Shown one piece after another: positions 20,519-29,912 of a DNA stretch of 33,105 bases. The DNA is from Gammaproteobacteria bacterium (GTDB lineage: Bacteria; Pseudomonadota; Gammaproteobacteria; Steroidobacterales; Steroidobacteraceae). The notes beneath the pieces were generated by a model, which saw nothing but the letters and a program-made list of their open reading frames with translations, did no database searches and was not told where the DNA came from. Location: the NCBI GenBank assembly GCA_029865465.1, contig JAOUGW010000010.1, positions 1 through 33,105 of the forward strand, given 5' to 3'. Positions within the stretch are counted from its first letter, which is position 1. The number at the start of each line of letters is the position of its first letter. The translations under genes and the position numbers were made by a program.

Positions 20519-21439
20519 ATGAACGAACTGCGCTGGATCCTGCTCGCCGCCGGGGTGCTGCTCATCGCCGGCCTGTACCTGTGGGGCACGCGTACCCGCT
20601 GGCAGGGGCGAGGCGAGACCGAAGGCTCGCGGCGTCCCGCCGTCTTCACGGGCGGCGCCAGGGGTTTCGAGACTGAAGCACCGGTGCCGCTCGACGACGT
20701 CGATGCCGACAGCGAAGAACCTGGATTCCTGGTCGAAGCTCGTGCGGAGGGTCGCGTCGAGCCAGGCTTCGGCCAGGACGAAGTCGACACGCTCGATGCG
20801 CCGGCACCGCGCCGCGCTGATTTCGACGACGACAGCGTGTTCGAAACTCCTGCGATCGGGCGGCGCGAGCCCACGCTGTCCTCGACGCGGACCGATTCAG
20901 TGCCGACACTGCGACCGGAGCCGACGTTGCGTGTCGAGCCCACGTTGAGCACGCGCCCGCTCGAAGAGCCCGGGCCACCAGAGGCCGTGCCTGGCGAAGC
21001 GCCGGCACCGGCGCCGCGCAGGGCGCAGAAGATCCTTGCCATCCGCGTAACGGCTGCGGCGCCCGCGCGCTTCGACGGCACGGAATTGCTCGCCGCGTTG
21101 CGCTCGGAAGGCCTGGGATTCGGTCGCTACGAGATCTTCCACCACCTGCATGACGACGGCCGGCCGATCTTCAGCGTCGCCAGCCTGCGCGAGCCGGGCA
21201 CGTTCGACATCGAGGCGATGCCGACCACGTACTACCCCGGCGTTGCCATGTTCGCGGTGCTGCCCGGTCCGGTGCCGGCGGCCGAAGCCTTCGACGAGAT
21301 GATTTTTGCGGCCCGCGCCCTGGCCACGTACCTGAACGGTTCGCTGACCGACGAGCGCGGAGCGCCGCTCACGGCACTGCGCGTCGGCCGGCTCCGCGAG
21401 GAAGCGCTCGAGTTCGAGCGCGGCGCCGGTTCGAGCTGA
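20519..21439 (+). CDS. zipA: Cell division protein ZipA
   Basis: N-terminal TM MNELRWILLAAGVLLIAGLYLWGTR; P/E/T-rich linker; C-terminal FtsZ-binding-like domain (GLGFGRYEIFHHLHDDGRPIFSVASLREPGTFD); located smc-zipA-ligA. Confidence 0.9.
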   Translation: MNELRWILLAAGVLLIAGLYLWGTRTRWQGRGETEGSRRPAVFTGGARGFETEAPVPLDDVDADSEEPGFLVEARAEGRVEPGFGQDEVDTLDAPAPRRADFDDDSVFETPAIGRREPTLSSTRTDSVPTLRPEPTLRVEPTLSTRPLEEPGPPEAVPGEAPAPAPRRAQKILAIRVTAAAPARFDGTELLAALRSEGLGFGRYEIFHHLHDDGRPIFSVASLREPGTFDIEAMPTTYYPGVAMFAVLPGPVPAAEAFDEMIFAARALATYLNGSLTDERGAPLTALRVGRLREEALEFERGAGSS

Positions 21440-23482
<2,043 letters not shown>

Positions 23483-23503
23483 CGCCGGGCGCGGGCTGAA
23501 GCG

Positions 23504-24427
23504 ATGCTGCGTTACGCGCTCGGTCGCTTGCTCGGCATCGTGCCAACGTTGCTCGTGATCGTCACGGCGGCGTTCTTCGTCATGAGGCTGGCGCCGGGCG
23601 GGCCATTCGACGAGGAGCAGGCGATCCCGCCAGAGATCGAGGCGAACCTGCAGGCGGCCTATGGCCTCGATCAGCCGGTCCTGGTGCAATACGGCCGCTA
23701 CCTGCAAGGCCTGGCGCACGGCGATCTCGGTCCGTCGTTCAAGTACAAGGATTACCGCGTCTCGGAACTCATCGCGCGTGGCTTGCCGGTCACGCTGACG
23801 GTCGGGACGCTGGCACTGCTGCTCGCGCTCGCGCTCGGTGTGCCGCTGGGGCTTGCCGCCGCATTGCGTCATGACACCGCGCTGGATCACGCCGTCATGA
23901 CCGTCGCGCTCGCCGGTATCGCCATTCCGGGATTCGTGCTCGCCCCGGTGCTGGCGCTGTTCTTTGGCGTCAAGCTCGACTGGCTGCCGGTGGCGGGCTG
24001 GGAGCCGGGCAGCGTGCAGCACATGGTCCTGCCGGTCGTCACGCTGGCGCTGCCGTTCGTCGCCTACATCGCGCGCCTCACGCGCGGCAGCCTGCTCGAG
24101 GTGCTGCAGGCGCCGTACCTGCGTGCCGCGCGTGCCAAGGGCCTCGATCGCAACGCGCTGATCCGCCGCCACGCGCTGAAGCCGACGCTCCTGCCGGTCG
24201 TGAGCTTCCTCGGGCCGGCCGCGGCGGCGCTGCTGACGGGCTCGCTTGTCGTCGAGCAGGTATTCGGCCTGCCTGGCGTGGGACGGTATTTCGTGCAGGG
24301 TGCGATCAATCGCGACTACACGCTGGTGATGGGCATGGTGATCTTCTATGCCGCGCTGATCCTGCTGCTGAACCTCGCGGTCGACCTGCTGTACGGCTGG
24401 CTCGATCCGAGGATCCGGCATGGTTGA
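23504..24427 (+). CDS. oppB: Oligopeptide ABC transporter permease OppB
   Basis: MLRYALGRLLGIVPTLLVIVTAAFFVMRLAPGGPFDEEQAIPPEIEANLQAAYGLDQPVLVQYGRYLQGLAHGDLGPSFKYKDYRV; RAKGLDRNALIRRHALKPTLLPV. Confidence 0.93.
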   Translation: MLRYALGRLLGIVPTLLVIVTAAFFVMRLAPGGPFDEEQAIPPEIEANLQAAYGLDQPVLVQYGRYLQGLAHGDLGPSFKYKDYRVSELIARGLPVTLTVGTLALLLALALGVPLGLAAALRHDTALDHAVMTVALAGIAIPGFVLAPVLALFFGVKLDWLPVAGWEPGSVQHMVLPVVTLALPFVAYIARLTRGSLLEVLQAPYLRAARAKGLDRNALIRRHALKPTLLPVVSFLGPAAAALLTGSLVVEQVFGLPGVGRYFVQGAINRDYTLVMGMVIFYAALILLLNLAVDLLYGWLDPRIRHG

Positions 24428-25304
24428 GGTCGCGCCCGCCGACGCCCGCAGACAGGGCCTGTGGGGCGACGCCTGGCAACGCCTCAAGCGCAGCCGCGCG
24501 GCGATCGTGGCCGCGTCGCTGCTGCTGCTCGTTTGCGCGCTGGCGCTCGTCGGCCCATGGCTCAGTCCATACACGGTCGAGCAGGTCGACTGGACCCAGG
24601 CGACGCTCGCAACGCCGCCGTCGCTTGCGCACGGTCACTGGTTCGGCACCGACGCCAACGGCCGCGACCTGTTCGCGCGCGTCTGGGTCGGCGCGCGCGT
24701 GTCCCTGCTCGTGGCGCTGCTCGCGACCATCGTCAGCGTCGTCATCGGCGTTGCGTGGGGCGCGACGGCGGGTTACCTGGGCGGGCGCGTGGACGGCTGG
24801 ATGATGCGGTTCGTCGACGTTCTCTACGCGCTGCCGTACATGTTCTTCGTGATCATCCTGACCGTCGTGTTCGGCCGCAGCCTGGTCCTGATCTTCCTCG
24901 CGATCGGCGCCGTCGGCTGGCTGACGATGGCGCGCATCGTGCGCGGCCAGGCGCTCGCCCTGCGAAGCCGCGAGTTCGTCGAGGCCGCGATCGCCCTCGG
25001 CTTGCCGCCCGCCACGATCATCGCCCGTCACATCGTGCCGAACGTGCTCGGCACGGTGATCGTGTATGCGACGCTCACGGTGCCGCAGGTGATCCTCTTC
25101 GAGAGCTTCCTGAGCTTCCTCGGCCTCGGCGTGCAGGAGCCGCTCACGAGCCTGGGCCGGCTCGTGGCGGAGGGTGCGCTCGAAATGGAGTCCTCGCCGT
25201 GGCTGCTGCTGGTGCCCTCGACCGTGCTCGCCATCGTGCTGCTGTGCCTGAACTTCCTGGGGGACGGGCTGCGCGACGCGCTCGACCCGAGGCAACGACG
25301 ATGA
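24420..25304 (+). CDS. oppC: Oligopeptide ABC transporter permease OppC
   Basis: HWFGTDANGRDLFARVWVGARVSLLVALLATIVSVVIGVAWGATAGYLGG; overlaps oppB by 8 nt. Confidence 0.92.
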   Translation: MVEVAPADARRQGLWGDAWQRLKRSRAAIVAASLLLLVCALALVGPWLSPYTVEQVDWTQATLATPPSLAHGHWFGTDANGRDLFARVWVGARVSLLVALLATIVSVVIGVAWGATAGYLGGRVDGWMMRFVDVLYALPYMFFVIILTVVFGRSLVLIFLAIGAVGWLTMARIVRGQALALRSREFVEAAIALGLPPATIIARHIVPNVLGTVIVYATLTVPQVILFESFLSFLGLGVQEPLTSLGRLVAEGALEMESSPWLLLVPSTVLAIVLLCLNFLGDGLRDALDPRQRR

Positions 25305-26341
25305 CCAGTGCGCCGTTGCTGCGCGTGCGCGACCTGGGCGTGGATTTCTCCACGTCGCAGGGCGTAGTGCAGGCCGTGTCCGGCGTTTCGTTCGACGTTC
25401 GTGCCGGTGAATGCCTTGCCGTCGTCGGTGAGTCGGGGTCCGGCAAGACCCAGGTGCTGCTGGCGTGCCTGGGCCTGCTCGCGTCGAACGGCACGGCACG
25501 AGGATCCGCCCTGTTTGCAGACCGGGAACTGATCGGTGCGGGCGAACGCTCGCTCAATGCGGTGCGCGGCACCGGCATCGGCTTGCTGACGCAGGACCCG
25601 CTGAGTTCACTCACGCCGCACCTGCGCATCGAGACGTTGCTGACCGAAGGCCTGCTCGATCGCGGTCTTGCCACTCGCGCTGCCGCCCGTGAGCGCGCGC
25701 TGCAGGCGCTGCGCGACGTGGAGATCGCCGATCCGGAGTCGCGCCTGCGGCAGTATCCGCACGAACTGTCCGGCGGCATGCGCCAGCGCGTCGCGCTCGC
25801 GGCTGCCCTCATGTGCGGTCCGCAGCTGCTGTTCGCGGACGAGCCGACCACCGCGCTCGACGTCAGCGTGCAGGCACGAGTGCTGGAACTGCTCGCGCTC
25901 GTGCGCAGCCGTGGCGTCGGCATGTTGCTCGTCACGCACGATCTCGGCGTGGTCGCGGGGCTCGCGGATCGGGTCGCGGTCATGTACTCGGGCCGGATCG
26001 TCGAGACCGCGACCACGGACGAGTTGTTCCGCGCACCAAAGCATCCTTACACGGCGGCGTTGCTGGCGGCCGTGCCGCGACTGCACGGCGTGGCTCAGTC
26101 GCGGCTCGTCGGGATCGCGGGGGATCCGCCACAACCGTCGGCGCGTCCGCCGGGTTGCGCGTTTGCGCCGAGGTGCGGGCGGGCGGTCGATCGATGCAGC
26201 GATTCGCGCCCCGAACTGACAGCGAGCGCTGAAGTCAGTCCATTGACGACCGCGCAGGGCGACTCGATGGACGGACGAGCCTGGCCCATCACCGCGGTCG
26301 CGTGCCATCGGCCGTTGCAGGATCGGGCGGAGATTGCATGA
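25301..26341 (+). CDS. oppD: Oligopeptide ABC transporter ATPase OppD
   Basis: ATG 25301 overlaps the oppC TGA. Walker A GESGSGKT, LSGGMRQRVALAAAL, C-terminal GDPPQPSARPPGCAFAPRCGRAVDRC. ORF-track start 24461 is too far upstream. Confidence 0.92.
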   Translation: MTSAPLLRVRDLGVDFSTSQGVVQAVSGVSFDVRAGECLAVVGESGSGKTQVLLACLGLLASNGTARGSALFADRELIGAGERSLNAVRGTGIGLLTQDPLSSLTPHLRIETLLTEGLLDRGLATRAAARERALQALRDVEIADPESRLRQYPHELSGGMRQRVALAAALMCGPQLLFADEPTTALDVSVQARVLELLALVRSRGVGMLLVTHDLGVVAGLADRVAVMYSGRIVETATTDELFRAPKHPYTAALLAAVPRLHGVAQSRLVGIAGDPPQPSARPPGCAFAPRCGRAVDRCSDSRPELTASAEVSPLTTAQGDSMDGRAWPITAVACHRPLQDRAEIA

Positions 26342-26388
26342 GCACCGGCTTGCTGCTGCTGCTGCCGCACGACAGGGAGATCGCGTGA
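26338..26388 (+). CDS. Candidate 16-aa linker mini-ORF (MSTGLLLLLPHDREIA)
   Basis: ATG overlaps the oppD stop (ATGA); its TGA overlaps the GTG start of oppF (GTGA); preceded by GGCGGAG. Confidence 0.4.
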   Translation: MSTGLLLLLPHDREIA

Positions 26389-27242
26389 GCACGACGTCGA
26401 CCCTGTTGCAGGTGGAGCGGGTCAGCGTGCGCTATACGCTGCGGGGTGCCGGGCTGCTCGCGCCGGCACGCGCGCTGGAAGCGCTGTCCGACGTCTCCAT
26501 CGCGATTCCCGAAGGCGGCCGGCTCGGCGTCGTCGGTGAGTCCGGGTCGGGCAAATCGACGCTCGCGCGGGTCCTGCTCGGGCTCGTGCGCGCGCAGGCA
26601 GGGCGAGTGGCGTGGGAAGGTCGCACGGTCGATTACGACGACGCGACGGCGATGCGCTCGCTGCGGCGCGAGCTGCAGGTGGTTTTCCAGGACCCGTTCG
26701 GCAGCCTCGATCCACGCATGACGGCGGGGCAGGTGGTCGGCGAGGCATTGCAGGCGTTGGCCGGTCCGGTGGCTACGGTCGCGGCACAGGACCGCATTCG
26801 GGCGGCGTTGTCGGAGGTCGGGCTCGCGCCGGCTTTCGCCAACCGCTACCCGCACGAAATGAGCGGCGGGCAGTGCCAGCGGGTCGCGATTGCACGCGCG
26901 ATCGTCGCGCGACCGCGCCTGCTCGTCTGCGACGAGGTCGTGAGCGCGCTCGACGTGTCGGTGCAGGCCCAGATCGTCAACCTGCTGCACGAGCTGAGCG
27001 AGCGGTACCAGATGTCGCTGCTCTTCATCAGTCACAACCTCGCCGTGGTGCGGCATCTCTGCGACGACGTCGCCGTGTTGTGCCAGGGGCGGGTGGTGGA
27101 GCAGGGTAGTCGTGACGCCATCTTTGGCGACCCGCAGGTGCAGTACACGCGCGAACTGCTGGCGGCCGTGCCTGAGCCGGATCCGACGTTGCAGCGGGCT
27201 CGTATCGCGTTGGCGGTGAACGTGAGCCGGGTGAAGCGATAG
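26385..27242 (+). CDS. oppF: Oligopeptide ABC transporter ATPase OppF (short C-terminus)
   Basis: GTG start with AGGGAGA upstream; GESGSGKSTLARVLLGL, VFQDPFGSLDPRMTAGQVV, MSGGQCQRVAIARAIVARPRLLVCDEVVSALDVSVQAQ. Confidence 0.9.
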   Translation: MSTTSTLLQVERVSVRYTLRGAGLLAPARALEALSDVSIAIPEGGRLGVVGESGSGKSTLARVLLGLVRAQAGRVAWEGRTVDYDDATAMRSLRRELQVVFQDPFGSLDPRMTAGQVVGEALQALAGPVATVAAQDRIRAALSEVGLAPAFANRYPHEMSGGQCQRVAIARAIVARPRLLVCDEVVSALDVSVQAQIVNLLHELSERYQMSLLFISHNLAVVRHLCDDVAVLCQGRVVEQGSRDAIFGDPQVQYTRELLAAVPEPDPTLQRARIALAVNVSRVKR

Positions 27243-27253
27243 AAGGCGGCGTG

Positions 27254-27393
27254 TTCGGTGTCTTTTCCGGCCCGCGGAAAGGCAGATACGCGGGCCGGAA
27301 AAGACACCGAACCCACCGCTCGAAACGCAGCGCGTGAGCTCGTTCCCGCCGTTGGCGGGAAACACGCACGGCGCCCGCAGCCTGAACCGGATT
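27254..27393 (+). repeat. Two-hairpin structured element, copy 1
   Basis: Hairpin A: TTCGGTGTCTTTTCCGGCCCGCG-gaaaggcagata-CGCGGGCCGGAAAAGACACCGAA (perfect 23-bp stem, 27254-27311). Linker ACCGCTCG...GAGCTCG. Hairpin B: TTCCCGCC-GTT-GGCGGGAA (27343-27361). Then CGCACGGCGC (27365-27374). Confidence 0.8.
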
Positions 27394-27528
27394 CGAATCA
27401 GACGGTCGATTTTACCAATCGGAGGCTCCGCAACCCGGTAGCGTGTAGCGGTTCCTATTACGGACTGACGGCGCCACAACCACGTATCCGCGCACGGCCC
27501 TGCGAGCCGGGTGTGGCTGGTGACGCTG

Positions 27529-27668
27529 AACCTGGTTGATGTCGCTTGCGCCGTGCGACGTTTTCGGTCCTCGAAAACGAGCGCAGGCGCGGCCTCGCGA
27601 GCGGTCGATCCAGTGGTTCTTCCCGAGCGCATGTCTGTCTTTCCGCGCCCGGGAAGAACCACTGGGTC
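27529..27668 (-). repeat. Two-hairpin structured element, copy 2 (inverted relative to copy 1)
   Basis: Hairpin A: 27607-27625 pairs with 27650-27668 (19 bp, one T/G). Minus-strand loop CGCGGAAAGACAGACATGCGC matches copy-1 CGCGGAAAGGCAGATACGCG. Hairpin B: CGTTTTCG-gtcct-CGAAAACG (27559-27579). GCGCCGTGCG (27548-27557) is the reverse complement of copy-1 CGCACGGCGC. Confidence 0.8.
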
Positions 27669-27819
27669 GGCCGCCGGGACTTCGGCGCCGAATGCCGCTT
27701 TACAGACCGGAAAACACCCTGAGGACCGTAGGGAAATCCCGCGGTTGGAATCCGTCCAGCGCTGTGGTTATCTGCGAACTTGATTGTTGCGCCAGCGAGG
27801 CGCAGCGACGGAGCGACGC

Positions 27820-28545
27820 ATGCACATGGAACTTGGCCTGCTGGTGCTGACGGCCGTTTCGATCGGCTTCGTCCACACCGTGCTCGGGCCCGACCATTAC
27901 CTGCCGTTCGTCGCGATGTCGGCGGCACGCAACTGGACGCGCCGCAAGACCATGCTCGTCACCGCGTTCTGCGGCGCCGGACACGTGCTCGGCTCCATCG
28001 TCATCGGCTTCATCGGCATCGCGATCGGCGCGTCGCTGCACCGCCTGCAGTGGCTCGAGGGCCTGCGGGGCGACCTCGCGGCCTGGGCGCTGATCGCATT
28101 CGGTCTCGTCTACATGGCATGGGGACTCAAGCAGGCCTGGCGCAGCCGGAAACACTCTCACGAACACGTCCACGCGGACGGCACGCGCCACCGGCACGTG
28201 CATGGCCATCACACGCAGGACGAACATGCCCACGTCCACATCCAGCTCGACACCGACAACGTCCGCAGCATCACGCCGTGGGCGCTGTTCGTGATCTTCA
28301 TCCTGGGCCCTTGCGAGACGCTGATCCCGCTGCTGATGTATCCGGCCGCCCAGCACAGCTGGTGGGGGCTCACGGCGGTGGTCCTGGCCTTCGCGACGGC
28401 GACGATCGCTACGATGATGGCGGTCGTCTACCTCGCCACGCGCGGCCTGGAACGCCTCCCGCTGGCCCCGGCCGAGCGGTACGTCCACGCCCTGGCCGGC
28501 GCTGCCCTAAGCCTTTGTGGAGTGGGCATCGTCCTCGGCCTCTGA
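27820..28545 (+). CDS. NicO/RcnA-like (nickel/cobalt or related cation) membrane transporter with His-rich loop
   Basis: MHMELGLLVLTAVSIGFVHTVLGPDHYLPFVAMSAARNW; loop HSHEHVHADGTRHRHVHGHHTQDEHAHVHI; FVIFILGPCETLIPLLMYPAA; SD-like GGAG before the ATG. Confidence 0.7.
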   Translation: MHMELGLLVLTAVSIGFVHTVLGPDHYLPFVAMSAARNWTRRKTMLVTAFCGAGHVLGSIVIGFIGIAIGASLHRLQWLEGLRGDLAAWALIAFGLVYMAWGLKQAWRSRKHSHEHVHADGTRHRHVHGHHTQDEHAHVHIQLDTDNVRSITPWALFVIFILGPCETLIPLLMYPAAQHSWWGLTAVVLAFATATIATMMAVVYLATRGLERLPLAPAERYVHALAGAALSLCGVGIVLGL

Positions 28546-28590
28546 CTGGTGCGATAATCGCCAGACGCTTTCCCGCCAGGCATCGCGACC

Positions 28591-29859
28591 ATGTCCACAC
28601 GCTCCGTCCGGCCGAGCCCCGGCCTCGCCAACGTCCGCTACGAGATCCGCGGCAAGCTTGCGCGTCGCGCCCAGGAAATGGAGCGCATGGGTTACGACAT
28701 CGTCTCGCTCAACATCGGCAACCCGGGCGCCTTCGGCTTCCGCACGCCGGAGACCATGCGGCTTGCGATGATCGAGAACCTGCGCGCGGCCGAGGGCTAC
28801 TGCCACCAGAAGGGCATCTTCCCGGCACGCGAGGCCGTGGTGATGCAGCAGCAGGAGCGCGGCATCCGCGGCGTCACGGCCGACGACGTCTTCATCGGCA
28901 ACGGCGTCAGCGAACTGATCGACCTCACGCTGCGGGCGCTGCTCGCTGCTGACGAGGAAGTGCTCGTCCCGAGCCCCGACTACCCGCTCTGGACCGCCGC
29001 GGTGAACCTGAACCGTGGCCGCGCCATCCACTATCCGTGCCGCCCGGAGCGTGGCTTCGTGCCGGACCCGGAAGAAATCGAGTCCCTGATCACGAAGCGC
29101 ACGCGCGCCATCGTCGTGATCAACCCGAACAACCCGACGGGTGCGGTCTATCCGCGGGAAGTGCTCGAGGCGATCGCGCGCGTCGCGGAGAAGCACCACC
29201 TGGTGATATACGCCGACGAAATCTACGACCAGATGACGTATGACGGCGCCGAGTTCGTGCCGATGGCCACGCTGGCACAGCACACGCTCTGCTGCACCAT
29301 GAGCGGCCTGTCGAAGGTCTACCGGGCCTGCGGCTATCGCGTGGGCTGGGCCGTGTTCTCGGGAGACCTCGAGAACGCCCGTGAATACCTGTCGGCGCTC
29401 GAGCTCCTGTCGTCACTGCGCCTCTGCAGCAACGTCGCCGGCCAGTGGGCCGTGCAGACGGCGCTCGGCGGTTACCAGAGCGTCAGGGAGCTGGTTCGTC
29501 CCGGCGGACGCCTGTACGAGTCCCGCAAAGCCATCGTGGACGCCGTGGCGCGCAGCAAGTACCTGCGGCTCACCGTGCCGCGCGGTGCGATGTACGCCTT
29601 CGTAGGCGTCGACACGCAGCGTCTGCCGGGCTTCGACGACCGCCGGTTCGCCATGGACCTGCTCGAGCACAAGCACGTCCTGGTCGCCCCGGGCACCAGC
29701 TTCAACGTGGCGTACAACACCCATTTTCGCGTCACCAACCTGCCGGAACCCGAGGTGCTGTCCGACGTATTCGGCCGGATGGAAGAGTTGCTCGATAATT
29801 ACGCGGCCGGCGACGAACCCGTTTCGCGGTCGACGCCGCTGCGGGCGGTCGAGGCCTGA
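28591..29859 (+). CDS. alaA: PLP-dependent aminotransferase, AlaA-like
   Basis: GLANVRYEIRGKLARRAQEMERMGYDIVSLNIGNPGAFGFRTPETM, VINPNNPTGAVYPREVLE, IYADEIYDQMTYDGAEFVPMATLA, MSGLSKVYRACGYRVGW. Confidence 0.88.
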   Translation: MSTRSVRPSPGLANVRYEIRGKLARRAQEMERMGYDIVSLNIGNPGAFGFRTPETMRLAMIENLRAAEGYCHQKGIFPAREAVVMQQQERGIRGVTADDVFIGNGVSELIDLTLRALLAADEEVLVPSPDYPLWTAAVNLNRGRAIHYPCRPERGFVPDPEEIESLITKRTRAIVVINPNNPTGAVYPREVLEAIARVAEKHHLVIYADEIYDQMTYDGAEFVPMATLAQHTLCCTMSGLSKVYRACGYRVGWAVFSGDLENAREYLSALELLSSLRLCSNVAGQWAVQTALGGYQSVRELVRPGGRLYESRKAIVDAVARSKYLRLTVPRGAMYAFVGVDTQRLPGFDDRRFAMDLLEHKHVLVAPGTSFNVAYNTHFRVTNLPEPEVLSDVFGRMEELLDNYAAGDEPVSRSTPLRAVEA

Positions 29860-29912
29860 CCTCGTGCAGGTTATTAGGTATATCCGGTAAATACCTGAGC
29901 TATAAAGGGAAA

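Noticed and set aside
26350-26364. CTG triplet run
   Set aside because: Only four CTG units after TTG inside the mini-ORF; too short to call a repeat.
27258-27539. ORF of 93 aa (and 27511-27783, 27458-27928 minus) in the repeat region
   Set aside because: They traverse the hairpins, lack homologous-looking motifs or good ribosome sites; slight similarity between their peptides is explained by the underlying repeated DNA.
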